Below are positions 1-14,242 of a DNA stretch of 64,000 nucleotides, one piece after another. A program made the position numbers and the translations under genes. The number at the start of each line of letters is the position of its first letter. The stretch's first letter is position 1. This stretch comes from Gymnogyps californianus. Its lineage: Eukaryota; Chordata; Aves; Accipitriformes; Cathartidae. Location: contig NC_059487.1 of NCBI RefSeq assembly GCF_018139145.2, positions 9,383,792-9,447,791 of the forward strand, read 5' to 3'. The notes under the pieces were generated by a model that did no database searches, was not told where the DNA came from, and was given only the letters and a program-made list of their open reading frames with translations.

Positions 1-784
1 TCTGGCAGCAATCTTTTAGAAGAAGAGTGGGAACCCTCTTTCAAAGAGCAAGACATTTGTGATATTTCTGGGCTTTCAGTTACAGGTGAACACAGGTACA
101 CCACTGCTGGCCTCCACAAGGCATTTGGGGCATCCTAAAGTTGTCTTCAGTGTTTCCTCTTGGCTTGAGTCAGTGCTCCCTGCTCAGCACAGCCTTTTTC
201 ATCTATCCTGTTGTGGGCTGCTGAGTTTTCTCTTTGCAAACAGCAAGAGGTCTTACACCTCTCAGCACTTGAAATCTCATGCCGGAGCGTTACACTAACA
301 TCACAGCCTTCGGGAAGAGGATTGGATCTGACCAAACATCCAAAATTCATTTTTTCCTGCAATTCCAGAACTCCAGGTATATTGCTCATACAGTGACAAG
401 TTTTCTGACGGTAACTGCTGTGATTTGTTGTTCCTCAGGGCAAGAAGAATTTAGCGTTGTCTGTCTAGGCATTAATTGCCTTGGATCATTTCAAAAGTCA
501 GAGCATCCCCTAACAGAACTCCTAGGGGAAACAAAACTAAAGTTGCTAAATAACAGAAGAACTAAAGCTGCTATGTTTTAGACAATTCTAATGGACATCA
601 AATTAAAAATTCCTTAAGAAATAATTCCTTCCGCTTTTAATAGCAGCATCAGAGTTAGAGACCTTTTATATTTAATCAACCTGCTTAAAATTCTTGCCTC
701 CAGCAGGAAAGAATCTCAATCAGAGGGAGACAAACATTCATTAAGCCTTGTACAATAAACCTGCTCTGCAGCTGAAGTGCTATT

Positions 785-905
785 AATATCATTTTACAGA
801 AAGAGGAAATGGAAGAATAGTGAGATGGGAGTAACTTGCTTGGGGTCACAAAAAAGTTCACGAAACCATAGCAGAGTAGTAAACCTTGAATCAGAGACCT
901 CCACT
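785..905. mobile_element. Ancient MIR/L2-like repeat fragment
   Basis: The series ATCATTTTACAGA, AGAGGAAA, GTAACTTGCTTGGGGTCACA, AGCAGAG and TTGAATCAGAGACCTCC follows the order of the shared MIR/L2 tail consensus with many mismatches. The exact family cannot be fixed by eye. Confidence 0.55.
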
Positions 906-3764
906 ATAACCTAGAGCCAGCATGCCCTCTCTTACTGTGCTCTTCCATATTGCCTGGTGTTTACTACGCATTACTTTTTTTTTTTAAAGCAGTAAAGCTT
1001 ATAAGATGTGAATACATTGTTTTCTTGAAGATCTAAACATTTAACACTAGTGCTTTAAAGCTTCACTCCACAACACAAAAGCAATTTTTTTAATACTCAT
1101 TTTCCTAATTACTGAGTACTATTAAAGAGGTGTCCAGTCCCCTCATTGGCCATAGTCTTTCTCTTCCCCAGTGAAGATAACTCTGAGGAACCAGACAGAC
1201 AGCAGCTTTTTCTGTCCTGGCAAATCTGTGCCAAGATATATGTGCTATGAATCCTCATCAGGTGAAAAGAGACAAAACTTGAGCTGTAGGACAATGGCTT
1301 TGTTGACGTATGACATATGTCACCTTAGCTGCTAGTATGTGACTCGTGGTTGTCCTGTTTGCTGCTGGGAATATACTGTACAGGAATAACAGATGTCCCT
1401 TGCAAAAGCCACTAGTTGACTCCTATAACGATTTAAAATAATGCTACTGGTAAGGAAGTAACATGCAGACCAGATCCCAGTTAATTAATCATCTGTAGAA
1501 TTATAAGAAAAAAGCTTCTATGAGAGAGGATGGAGCAGGTGGTAGAACAGAAAACCCCTCAAAACAACAGATTAACAGATTTGATAGATTTTGTCACAGA
1601 TTTGTACTTCAGTAAAGAATGCTTTAATCTTGGTGAGTTATATATATATTTTACTTACATGAATAAGCTACAGATATGGAGTTGTTCATCCTACGTTATA
1701 CTGGCTGGACAGGAAAAAATAGGTTAGTGCAAAGACAGCTTAAACTGTAGCATCTGACAAAATATTAAGAAAATCGTAATGACTGGTTTAATAGAAATAC
1801 AATATCTATTTAACAACTGTAAATATGGACAAAGGAGCTGAAAGATAGAATATCTTTCCCAGTTTAACCTTTATTTATTGCCAGATGCTCAGGGGACATG
1901 CAGCATGTCTTAATGCACTAGAGTAGAAATTCTATGTTAAATGCTAGCCTTTGCAGTGCCCAAACACTTGCTTAACAGAAAAGACAATTCTGGCACCAAT
2001 CCCAGCTATATGGCTGTCAGTATGATAGATGCTACAGATCTAATTTAACAATCACTGGAAGTTGTCAGTGGTCTCTCTTACTTTGGCAAAGTTCACGATG
2101 GCACCAACAAGATCTGAAACAACTGAAAGCCAAAGAACCGGCAGCCCAAGGCCTGGCACTGGTTATCATACATCAGCTGGCTTAGTACAGTCTTATCCCA
2201 CTGCAAATGTAAAATGAAACATTAATTTAACACTGTTTACAGGGGTTTACACTCATGGATTTTACCATAGATGTGCCACTGCCCAGACTTATAGTCAGTT
2301 ACAGCAGCTTGGTGGATAAGGAATAAGGTTGTACCAGTCTTTGGCTGACTCCTCAAGGCTTATCTGGGCACCCAGAAACCTCCCTGCAGCATTCTGCAGT
2401 ACCAGGAGCTGCAAGGACCCACTTTGGAGCAGGTATAAACTAGCCCTCCTACAAAACTGTTTTCTACCAGTCTCCAATTGCATCCATCCATGCACCATAC
2501 ACATTCAATGCAAATATCTCAGTACAGACATTAAAAACCATCAGAGCCCTGTTGCCAAAAGAAATGTATTACAACCAGGATTCAGTTCAGGCAAAGCAGG
2601 AGAGAATAAGCAGACTCTTGAAAGAAGCAAAGAGGAGGCTAACACCACAGAGGGGGCTTCAGCAACTCAGTGCAAGGCATGGAGTGGTGAAACATAAAAA
2701 AGGAAGGGGGGGATTGAAAAAAAGAGGAGTAAAAAACACTGAGATGCTTAACATAACCCTCATAATAAAGCAAGCATTCAGCTGGGGCCCTCACTCGAGT
2801 ACTATTTGATGCAGCTCGTGCACTATGAGCAGACGCACGGCTGCTGGCGTGCGGAGCCCGACTTCATTCCCCAGCACAGCAAGCCACGGGTCGCTTCGGT
2901 GCTCGCCTTCTCTTCTTGCACTTCCCATTTATGTAGGTTAGCTGTCCCTGCAGAAGGAAATGGAAACTAAAAGGACTTTTAGTTGACTTAATTAATGCCT
3001 GTAACACTAGCCAATTGACATCAGCACCTTGTCTGTCACTCACTGTAGGAGGGGGGAGACGTGTTAAAAATAACAGCCTATTTCCGCTTCTCCGGCCCCA
3101 GCTCTGCTGCAAACCAGCAGAAAAAGCCAAGGCCAAGTCAGTTAGTGACATCTTAAGGCTACTAACAGAACTGGCTGGGTAGTTTATTGGATGCATTTTG
3201 CATTACACAACAGAAGAACCAGTATATTGCTGTTCCTCAACAGAGTACTTAGAGTTGGAAACACCTGGGCATCGCTTGGTTAACATGCTGGTTATCCAGA
3301 GACTGATATTGAAATACGCAATTTACAAAGAAAGTTCAACTTATTTGAAAATAAAATAAAAAATAAATCTACATTTCATTTAACAGTCTTTCTACTTTTA
3401 AAACTAAAACCAAGTGCCCCTAAACTAAGCAAGCATGGATGAAGGGAGTCTCCAACACATCTCTTGTCTTTACAGGGAATATTTGCAAAGCCCCACTTCA
3501 GCGTCATGGGTTTAATTTCACTGTGTATCAATGCAGAGAGAGAAGCTCTTCCACTGGGTGAGTCAAAGCTGACACTGTTCTCACTCAGCCCTGGAGAAAA
3601 GTGTTTCCCTCCACTGATATGGAGCGGGCAGGGTGTGATTAGCCTCATTAGGTGATGGCCAGCCTTTGTGACTATCCCCATCAGTCTAGATTGCAAAGTT
3701 ATAAAAGGAGTTTTAAAACAAAAATGTTTTGAAATGATTATTTCTTTTACCTTCTATTTGCAAG

Positions 3765-3812
3765 CCACTAAAAGAATTGTAGGTGCTTTACAAATAGAAC
3801 AAGGCCACTTTT
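3765..3812. mobile_element. Possible ancient L3/CR1-like fragment
   Basis: GTAGGTGCTTTACAAATAGAAC resembles the recurrent 'GCTNTACAAACANAGAAC' segment of old amniote L3/CR1 tails. It is short, so the call is weak. Confidence 0.28.
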
Positions 3813-4323
3813 GTCACCCTAAAGCAATAATTCTGCAAACTTCCCATCCGCACGAGGACTCACCGATTATCAGCCACGACTAATATTTGGCAGGACGTTC
3901 CCTCCCAGAGCCACCCCAGCGCAGGGCTTGAGCAGCGAGCCAAGAGGCTCACCCAGCCAGCTCCAAACATTGCTGCTCCTGGCTGTCTCCTGCTCTCTCT
4001 TGGAGGCTGCTGTTTCCAGAGCAGAAAACTTGCCCCCATCACCCTGGCTTGCAGCACAGCACAATAGCTTTAACCACCAATAATAATGTTATTTTCTTTA
4101 AGAAGATGAATCAGAGCAGCAGTAGGGCAGCCAAATGCTCCATAAACTAAGTCCAGCTACCAGTGCGGTACCTCTGCCTCAGGAGGTAACAAAAACTGTA
4201 GAGCAGGGAACATCAGCATCTTACACAGGCATTTGCTCAGTGACTGCTGCATGCAGTAAGAAAGAGCTGGGACTAGAGGATGTACCTAAAGACGTGATTT
4301 CAAGGGTGGTGGGAGCTGGTATG

Positions 4324-4345
4324 GAGAGAGAGAGAGAGAGAGAGA
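4324..4345. repeat. (GA)n microsatellite
   Basis: Eleven GA dinucleotides run without interruption. Confidence 0.95.
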
Positions 4346-7067
4346 AGGAAGGTGCACCTTCTCCAGCCGCGGCCCGTTGGTCAAAGCACACTCACTAAGG
4401 CATTACTGAGCTTGGCCTCCAGCTGAGGGTGGTATGAAAAGAAAACAAAGTACTGAGTACTCCACAATTATCAATATAAAGTCACTGATCTAATTCCTAT
4501 GGGAATAGTTATGACTGCAAAGAAGAGGGGGTCTTCAAAAGTCACTGTTTATATATAATGTATAACATAGCTACACCTCAGCAAAACAAGCAGTCAAACT
4601 CTTTGGAGAATTCCAGCATTAAATTACTTCCTCCAGTCTCAGAGTACCATAATTTATGTACGATACAGCTGAGAGAATTCAAAGAGTGAGCTGTCCTGGG
4701 GGATGTTTCATTTCACAGCCTGTGAATTCACACACAGGCAGAACAAGCTGGTTAAAGAAAGAGGTTCCCCTCACTGAACAAAACAGGCTCAACACCTGCT
4801 GTCTGAGGGCAGCTTCACTTGTGTCAAGTGCAATGAAACTTTATTTACTGTTTTAGATACAGTACTGTCTTAAAACCATCCTTTTAAAAGCTTGACTGAT
4901 CTTTGCAAGCAATTGTGATATTGCTTGCTTTATATGCTGCTTGTTCAAGAAGTTTAGGCAAGACAGGCTGTCTGAGTGGCTACATCCTGGCTACAGTCTC
5001 ACACAAAAAAAAGTATGCTACTTTTGAGTAGCTCATCCATGGAAAATATAAAGTTTAATGCCTCTCAGTGAGACACACCTTTACCTCCTGTGGTAGAGAT
5101 GTTGTTTTGGGAGCAAGAGTTCATAGGCTCTATCATCACTGACATCTAGCCACACAGTTATGAGGGCACGTACTAAATCATTGAGTACAGGAGAATATCA
5201 GCCTTCCTATGTAAATATGAGTAAACTTGTTCCTTAATCTTTACTAGAGGTTGTATTCATTATTTGATTGATAAACTCCTACGAGAACCTCCTGCACCAG
5301 GCAGGCTGGTGTCTTGGTACTGCAGTCTAGGCTTCTCCACTGGCATCACGAATGGGCATCTGTAAGAGGTGTGCAAGTGCAGCCTGCATTAGCATTTTTG
5401 TGGCTGATATATGAAATTTCTTATTTAAATAACTGAGATGGTTACTCTTATCAATTTACCAAACAAACAACATACCCCAGCATCTGATCCCTTTAAGCCA
5501 TGGCTAGATTTTGTCAATCAATCAAGCCTGTTGGGACCTCTGGCACACAAATGACAAATCACAGTGTTACTAGAACTATTGACACACATTTTTAATACAT
5601 AACTACTGTTGTTATATATAATCAGAGCTGATAGAGTTCAGCATAAAAGGGTATTTTAAAGTGCCAATAAAACCACTTAGCTTTTACAACACACTGCGTT
5701 TACTCCATTCCCCCCTTCCTCCAAAAAAGCTTTTCTTTTGAACTAAGCAATTTATGTATTGGGTCAGTGTTATAAAGTAGGTATTTATAGCAGATTTCAA
5801 TGGAGTGGAAGCTCGAATAAAGGCAACTTGCTTTTAAATGCAGCACGGAGGCAACTTTGCATTGATAAGATTATCAGCTGTTTGTACATAGAAGATGATG
5901 TGGTCACTGAGGGGCCTCACATTCTGTTTCTGTAACTGTAACCCAAATTATTTGCTTTTCTAACAAATCATTTATACTTCAATTTTTCTCAGACTCATTC
6001 AATGTCAGCTGAGCAACTTGTTCAATGACTAGGAGCTGAACTAAAGAATTTAGTTGATAACACTGCACTGTCTTCTTAATTTAATCCTTTTCTTTCCAAA
6101 AATCACAATAAATGCATCACCAGGCTAGTGATAAAAGCAACTCTAAGCTTTATTATCACTATAAGATGATCACACACAGACAGTTGGCCATAACTTGTGC
6201 TTCGTAATGCCTCAGGGTTGCATTTCTCTTGGAAATCAGTTTGGTATTGATGGCATAACTCATCAGCCATGCTAACTAGTCCCTTACTGCCAAACTGCTC
6301 TCAATTACCATAGTGATACCTTCTTCCTCCAGACAAGCTAGCTCAAAGAAGCAGGACAGGAATCACATAAAATTAGTGAACACCCAGATTTTTACCAAGT
6401 GTGAATACAGAAAATTATATGCAATGTTTAAACAGAGCATCTTTAAAATTAACAGGAATAGAGATTAAGTTTTTGGGAAGTCCCTTCCAAAGAAATTGTG
6501 TTTTGTAATTTTTTTCCCCTAATAACAATGCAGGAAGAAAGACAGGAATATTCTTCAGTTTATGGTACAGTGATAGTCTTTGTGATTTAAAGAAATTAAC
6601 ATCTTTATAATATGGATAGCTACAGAATGAAGAACCTTTGGATGAACTTGATTTTCTATATGAATTAATAATGCTTTAATGGTGAGTGTGTTTGTTTATT
6701 TTTGTTTGGTTTTTAATACTTGCTGTTAGTTCCCATAGTAAATAGAAGAATTGTGTGTGTGGTCTAGTTTTCCTCCAAATAAAAAGTATTTCTATTTAAC
6801 AAATGCAAAATTGAATGCATACAATGGAATGTGCAGATGCAGATGCACGGCAAATAATAGAAATTTGCACACGCAAATAGACCAATTATGCATGCATGTG
6901 TCAATGGCTTGTGAAACAAATATTTGAAAACCTAACCCAGAGCAGGAAACTGGCATGTCAAAAAAGTAAAAGAACAAGTAAAGCAAACTTCTTTTTCTGT
7001 TTTCTTTTGTATTACTGCTAGTTTCTGTACCAGTCATATGACCAAGCATATTTTAACTAGGGATCTA

Positions 7068-7128
7068 ATATGAAGCCTGGTGAAGTCAATGGAAAGATTC
7101 CTACAAAGTTCAGTGGCCACATGAATAA
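7068..7128. mobile_element. Possible ancient CR1/L3-like fragment
   Basis: TGAAGTCAATGGAAAGATTCC followed by TTCAGTGG matches a recurrent motif ('gaagtcaatggaaagactcc ... ttcagtgg') of old repeats that I recall from turtles, crocodilians and birds. The family assignment is from memory. Confidence 0.4.
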
Positions 7129-7928
7129 TATATTCAGAGCTTAATATAGACAGAACTTTGTATTTCTGCACATGGATTTTATAGATCATAGCTTTTCATA
7201 TAAACTGGATTGATAGCTGGATTTATTATTAAAGACTTATCTACATGGGGAGGAAAAGAGGATTAATACAAATTTAAATACTTTGCTGCAACTGCTCTGT
7301 ACTAGCTGGTGTTCAGTAACTCTGCAAAGAGCCAGCTGGGTTTTCATCCCCGAGTCACTGTCTCTGCACGGAGGGGTTTCCCTTAAAAAAATGCACCCAC
7401 ACTTGTGCCAGGAATGCCCCACTTCTCGCTGCTGCCAGGTCCTGCCCATCTGCTGGCTGCTCCCATGCCATCAGGGACATTTACTACTACAGTGTCTGGA
7501 GGGGATCAGGCTCAAAAAAATCCTGCAGCTTGAGTTCTCTCACGGCATAAGCGTTTTCCTTTCGGGCCTTTTCAACACTGTAGCTGATTGGGTGAGGTTT
7601 CTGATCTGCTGGCTCTTTGGCTTTGTACATCCTGAGTAAATAAAAAGCAGGGGAGTGAATTCAGCAGGGAGTGGAGGGGGCGTATGTGTCAGTTTTTGCT
7701 AAACATGCTTTATGCACTTTTAATTTTATATTGGAAGGAGGATACGATTTCACTGGGGGGGGCATCATTGTTAATTTATGGTCCTGCCCTGTAGGACTGA
7801 AGGACGAATAAAAGGCGGGTGGGTTTTTGCCTGGGTTTGATACCATTTTACCATGGTCAATGCGGTAGTCATCAGTCCTAAGGGAGCCTGGGATTTATTG
7901 CAGAGGATTTATAGAGCTGTAGAAGTTT

Positions 7929-7977
7929 AAAAAAAAAAAAAGAAAAAAGAAAAGAAAGAAGAAGAAAAAAGAATAAG
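7929..7977. repeat. A-rich polypurine tract
   Basis: A homopolymer A-run grades into AAG/AAAG repeats, about 50 nt of almost pure purine. Confidence 0.9.
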
Positions 7978-9731
7978 ATAGGCTTAGATGACCTTTATTA
8001 CACAGGAATATTGTGCCATTGGAGTGGAATTTAAATGTAATTTAAACAAAAGCATTCTCTTCCTGCAAAGAACTCGCTATTGAGAGAGAAGTACAAGGTC
8101 TGCCCCTCTCATCTTCCCTATCTGCAACATTTCAGCTTTAGCTCAATGCCCAGAGCCTGACAGGTGCCGCTTACTCCTTCACGCGGGCACCGAGCATGGC
8201 TAACCAGCTCCATGATTCGGTTGGAGACACCTGTAAGGTTCAGTTCCTACCAGGCTGCTGGTTTCATTGCTACACATGGATGAGCTGTGCCAGGCATTAT
8301 TTTGGCTGCAGTAGCACAAACCATCTCAAGTCCCCAGACCTTATGTAGATGATTTCAGAAACTGATATGAAAAAGTGAGTAGAGGACAAGGGGGGTTTTT
8401 TGCAGAGTGCACCAGTCCCTAGTGGCGGCCCTTGCTCTGGATAAACACCTTTTCTACTATCTCTTCATCACTAAGTATCCCTAATTCTTTACCTTCCTAT
8501 TTTCCTTTGAGATAGACAGACTTTCCTTCCTTGATCTCCTGTTTCTCAACGGCTTCTACACTGACCATTTTCCCTTTTTGTCCCTTATTTTTTCCTTCCT
8601 TTGAAAGTCTGGAAAATGCTGGACAGTGGCTGACTGGTATTCTTGAGTGTTTGGACACAAGGACTATGCAGGAGAAAATGAGCAGTGAGTGTCTGTGGCT
8701 CAGTTTCCATGGCAACAAAGATTAAAAACAAGAAAAAGGCACCTACTCCCACTTGTTGAGATGTTTCTGGAGATGAGGAATTCCTTGTCCACCTTTTCTC
8801 CCATGGGCTGTGGAAGCACAGTACAGGGACCAGCAGCACTCACACAGATGCTTCGCAGTGGTCAGCAGCTCAAGTCTGAGATTACAGCTCCTCTACAACA
8901 TATTTTAGCATGAGACAGAGAGGTAGCACTACTCACTGACCACAGTTTCAGAGCACTTCATATAAGCAGAGGGAGCAGATGGCGAGGTTGGCTAACGGGG
9001 CCAGAGTAGTGGTTGCATCTGTAACCCTGCAAGCAGTTCTGGTGGTCAAGGACTCGTCGCTAACTCAAACAATCAAACAGCTCAAAACCACACTTAACCA
9101 TTGCTATGTAAGGAGTCCTGGAGCACATTAGAAATTAAACAAGTTGGTAATGACGGAAGAAACTTGAGTTACTTTTGGACAACATTTTATTTCAGTAGTT
9201 TTCTACTGTGAAGAGCCTTTCCCCAGGGTTCCTGCCAATAGGATGGCATTAACCGCTTGCTCTGTCCTCAATGACTGCTTTCCTCTCTCAATGTGGTGTG
9301 GGTGGTGTGTGAAGATGTCACGGCCGGTGACTGGGAGAGTCCCAAGAAGTTCAGGCAATGAAGCCAACAAAGATGCTAACTGTGATCTGAAGGGAACGTG
9401 TAAAGAAAGGATAAGGCTCAGGGAAAGGGCGAAAGAGGCAAAGTGGCAATGGCAAAGCATGTGGGCTACCTCTGCAGGGTCCTCCAGGCTGCCGCAATTC
9501 AGTCATTCCATAGCAAAGATGACAAGCATATCGTTGCTCAAGGAGCTCTCAACTATGCAATCCTGAATGTCCTTTTGTTGCCTCATCTGTTTCCAAGATG
9601 AACGGTAGGTTGAAGCCTATTCCCCCCTCACCATGCCAAAATCCCAGCCAGCTCATAAAAGCAATGGGGCAGTTGGCATGTTGCTGGGGAACCAGACTTC
9701 TGCCATCTTCGTTAGCTTTATCGTCATGCCA

Positions 9732-9767
9732 CTTATAAGGTTTCTTATAAGGATTCTTATAAGGTCT
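9732..9767. repeat. 12-bp tandem repeat, three copies
   Basis: The unit CTTATAAGG plus three variable bases (TTT, ATT, TCT) occurs three times in a row at 9732, 9744 and 9756. Each unit contains the self-complementary CTTATAAG. Confidence 0.9.
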
Positions 9768-10465
9768 GTCAAAACCCAGACTCCACCTTCACCCAGGCAG
9801 AGACCCAGAGCCAGCGCAGCTCCTTCTCCTGTGCCTGAAAGGTAGAACCGTCCTGGTCCCGGGAGGAGCCACGGCACGTCTCCCATGCTGCAGGAAATTG
9901 GTGGCCAACCAACAAGTCTTCTCACACCGATGCCACCCGGCCTGCGACGAGGATTTAGCTGCAAATGTGAACTTGGTTTTCCAGAGAACTTCTCTGCTGT
10001 AGTGCCATCAAAAGACTGGCTTTACCCCAGTGCCTTCAGTGCTTTGAACTTTACTCCTGAATCCAAATGAAGCACAAGTGGGAGCCATTGACACTGTACT
10101 GAACTTAAGGCTGACATGCTATTTAGCAACTTATTAATGCCAGATCTTTTGAGGAAAGTTTTCACTCACCAGCCACTCTAAAGAGCTTTGTCAAACTGTA
10201 ACCATTTTAATTTTACTACAATTGCCCCTGGAGAAGCTGGTGAAAGTTATACCAGCTGTACATTTATTTTACTGTTTTTACCTCCCTTTTTTCTGATCAT
10301 CAGTCTGTCAAGGCTATCAAGATTTACATTTAAATGTAAAACTGGACTGTCCACCAAATAGCCTTTGAAGCTATTAGCTGTGAAAGATAATCAATTGGGA
10401 ATGGGCCCCTGCAGAGCACTTTTCAAGCAGAGTCATCACCAAAAAGCAATTTTGCTGGCAGGCTT

Positions 10466-10492
10466 TTTTTTTTTTTTAAAGAAAAAAAAAAA
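10466..10492. repeat. T-run/A-run inverted pair
   Basis: A run of about 15 T is followed by AAAG and a run of about 11 A. It could form a short hairpin and is a likely slippage site. Confidence 0.8.
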
Positions 10493-13039
10493 TCATGAAC
10501 ATCCCTAGCCAATTAAAGTTATATCAATAGCTGATCTACATGATTTTACAACAAAAGCAAAATTTAACATTGTTTAGGCAAATTAACTCACATGATAAAT
10601 TCTGAACTTTTTAGGACAGACTAAGAAACAAGGATTGGCAACTTTTTCATAATCCCCCAGCAACTGTATGTACTTAGAGAAACAGAATGATCCAATATGC
10701 CCAGAGATGAGGAAAAGTGCTATTTAAGATAATAAACCTTACATCAGTCTTGTAAAAATTTAAAAACAAGGTACATTTTTAACACCTCTTTAGCTTTACA
10801 ACTTTAACATGGCATTGTTATTTTTCTAAAACTATGTCACAATTTATAGCCCCTTTCCTTTATTAGAATAAAAAAGCATGTTTCACAAAGAACTTTAATG
10901 TATTAATTATGACTGCTATGCATTATGCAGTTTAGCTTTATGCATTCCTGTTCTTTCAAATTTTCCTTTAGGCCATGATGAGATGTGACTATCTCCAGTA
11001 TCTATCTAGGTATTTGCATCTCACTCATCACTGAGGTATCCAAGTTATTCTCATCCTCACAATATACTTCTGAGTTGCACGTCACGTTCTCCAGGTGGGG
11101 AATTCAGCAGCACTACTACAGTGAAAACACTTATTACTAAGATAATAGTTAAATATGGCCAGCAACAGTAAGTGGAGACACACTTCTGAAGTATGAAGTC
11201 GTGATCTGTGTTAAGGAAAGGCGGTGGATAGATATTTTCTTTCAGAGATCGACATTTAAAAGGTGCAAATACAACCACCAGGCAGAGTGGGGTGATGGCT
11301 CAGGGACCCACTGGGAATGCAGCCGACCTGCGTTGCTGGCCTTGCTCTGCCTCACCTGCCCCAGGGGTTTCCAGTCTTGGTAAGCTTCCATTTTGTGATC
11401 AAAAGAAAAATGATAGAAAACTGTCTGAAGAGCTCTGATCAACAGGGATACGCAGCCCAAGTCTGCTATGTACGGCCAGCCTTTACTTCCAAATGCTGCC
11501 TATACAGACAGCACAAAGATTTTAACAGCTCTCCTTCATTTTGAAAGATATCAATGGGAAACTCAAGCTGAAAATGTTGGAGGTTTCTCCAAGCTTTTTT
11601 TTAGGTGTCCATCACATCAGGTTTGATAAATTGAAAAACGTTCATGGCGTAACATGTTGTTTCATCCAGGAGCACAAGAAAGCATAAGTGCATCCTTGTA
11701 CCCTTAAAAAAATAACCAAACCAAAACACAACAACAAACCAAACCCTCCCCCCAAAAACTCTACAAGTCCTCAGATAATTATTTCCCAGATAATGTTCAA
11801 CTTTTACCTACAAAATTCACCCACTCTACCACTAACAAAGAGAGCTTTCGCTTTCAGACATTAAAAGCAAGTTTACGTGAGGTCTGAAACTAGGAACTGA
11901 GAGCAATCCCCACAACACCTCTGCCAAAGTTGAATCTGTAATAATACATAATTCCTGTTTTTTATAGAGGCAAACCCAACTCCTGAAGCTTATGGAATAA
12001 ATTATCTGATATCACAGGTCACAGAATTCAGCGGCATTACACCAGCAAACCCTGAACATACGTGTTATTTGTTACTCTAATGGTATATAGCATTAAAAAA
12101 ACCCCAACTTTGCTTTGTCATGGGCTTTTTTACTTCCCTACAACATTGTGAAGTCTCTAAAAGATGAAAGACAGCCATGTAACCAAATACTGTATGTTTT
12201 ATGAGTCCTTCTCTGTGTCTAGCAACTGGAATAAAGACAAAGGCAGAACTGGATACCTCAGAGAGAAAAGAAAGCTTTTCCTGCAACAGACTTTTAATTC
12301 ACAATGACACCTGAGACATTATTTCCTCAGGTCACTATAGAAACCTTTATCACCTTATGAAAGGTCATCCAGATAAGTGACAGGAGACATCAGTTTCTCT
12401 TAACAATATTGGTTTCTCTTCTTGAAATTTAAATAACAAGGCTAAAGATTTTCCAACTAGAGATGTAAAAGGCCATTAGACTATCCAGTCAATATTCCTG
12501 AAATTATAGGATAGAAGCCTTTCCATTCAGGACACAGCAAATATTTTTTACAGACACCAGAGCATCGCATTACAAAAAGGATGACTGACTATATTTTGAC
12601 TGTAAACACAAATAAATAAATGAAGAATCAGAAATACAGAATAAAATAAATATATCTAAAAAAGAAGCCTTTCCCCAGTTGTTTGTAATCTAGAGAAAAA
12701 TGTCTTGGCATCCTTCTAACATTTTAAAAGAACAATTTAAAACCCCACAACAGAAGGTACTTTCCAGTGCAGTCAGATCATAATAGCAATAAATAGCTCT
12801 GCCAAAACGATTGGGAAATATTCTGATTACTTCTTAACTGCAAAACCCATGTGTATTCAATAGAAGTTTGGTTTTCCCCCAGCTCCCAAAGGAGCTAGTT
12901 TTGGGCCAAGTTCTGCTGCTTTTAGGTCTCATCTCACATGAGGACTTGATCCCATTCACTCATCCAGGAGTGCTTCCTGCTGCATCTGCATATCCAGTAA
13001 CCCCCCCTGTGCTCAGGACAAATTGATGCTGGTTTTGAG

Positions 13040-13160
13040 CAGGAATCTGCCATTTTGATGCAAATGACAGTTAAAGTGTTTATCAAAACCGCATAAAAGA
13101 TACTAGCAACACTGATAGAGGGCTTAATCCAGAGTGCTGCTGGTTTATTGTTCAAACTCG
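13040..13160. promoter_or_regulatory. Candidate enhancer with POU, MEIS/TGIF, OTX-like and SOX-like motifs
   Basis: A perfect octamer ATGCAAAT (13058-13065) abuts TGACAG (13065-13070). An OTX/GSC-type TAATCC lies at 13125-13130 and a SOX-like ATTGTTC at 13147-13153. Each motif is short and common by chance; the abutting octamer and TGACAG pair is the more unusual part. Conservation cannot be judged from one sequence. Confidence 0.25.
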
Positions 13161-14179
13161 ACACTGGGTCTTTCTGGGGACATTGTCCAGGAGCTCATGC
13201 AGATAACTGCCACCCTGAAACACAATTAAAGGTGTTGAAGACAAATTTTTCGTTGGACTTCGGATTTTTTTCCTGCTGCATGTTTCTACCCCACAAAAAC
13301 AAGAGGGAAAGCACATTCTAGCAGGTCTTGCTCAGGATAAGCCTCTGCTCATGTGATACTTGGGTCTGGTTTTAAACAGCAGTGTCAGAGTAACAACAAA
13401 ATAATCAAAAAATGTTGGGAAGGATGCAAGAGCAGGGGGTTGTTCTATTTGGAATGCATACAGGCTATGCACCACTGCTTGCTTACTGTTCCGGCTAATG
13501 TTCTTGCTCTGTTTAACCTCATTTCTTTAAGCAGTCATAGAGATTCATATTCACAGAAGAGGGAGGACTGTAATACACTGTAACTTGCAAATGGGACTCC
13601 ACAAGCAAATCGTGTAAAAAGCACGAGACTGGGCAGAGAGCAAAACGTGCAATGCACATGTTGAAGGAAGCTAACCATGGAGTATTTAGTTATACATTTT
13701 CCTCTTGGAGCCAGTTCAGTGCAATGCAGTGTAAACATCATCCATTTTGTAACAAGTGAGCAGACGTGAGAAGCGCTCCCCAGCAGCAGCCTGGGCAGCC
13801 AGGTTTGCTTGCTCTCTGCCACATGCGCACTGTGGGGCTCAGTGCTTACCAGGGAGGGCTTGGAGATCCCCAGGCAAGAACAAAATCCATCCAAATATTT
13901 TCTCCTGGAATGAGACAACTTGCTACAGAGCTCCGAGGCTATGGCAGAAGTCTAGGAAGTTATACGATTTATTTACCATGTGCTTGAAAGCAAGCAAGCT
14001 CTACAAGAGACACTTGTTATGAATTACCATGCTCTCTCAAGGGATAGTTCTGTTGATAACATGAAGAATGTACTAAATGAATATCAGAGATTAAAACAAT
14101 CTGCTTCTGCCGGCTCCAAAACACAAAGACCATTACTGTCATACACAAAAATAAAGCCAGAATATTGGAACAGAAAATT

Positions 14180-14242
14180 GAAAAAAAAAAAAAAATTGCC
14201 CCTATGTTAGCCTTGTTTATCAGCTGCTTTTTTTTTTTTTTA
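14180..14242. repeat. A-run and T-run pair
   Basis: A run of about 15 A and a run of about 15 T lie some 35 nt apart as an inverted pair. I see no flanking duplication that would mark a retroposed copy. Confidence 0.8.

Noticed and set aside
2329..2697. 122-codon plus-strand frame with an overlapping minus-strand frame
   Set aside because: No family resemblance, and both strands are equally open, which argues for chance.
2885..2915. Short resemblance to the U6 snRNA start (GTCGCTTCGGTGCTCGC)
   Set aside because: The match stops after a few bases and none of the conserved U6 core follows.
14180..14242. A-run and T-run pair as a possible processed-pseudogene tail
   Set aside because: No target-site duplication and no exon-like sequence on either side.
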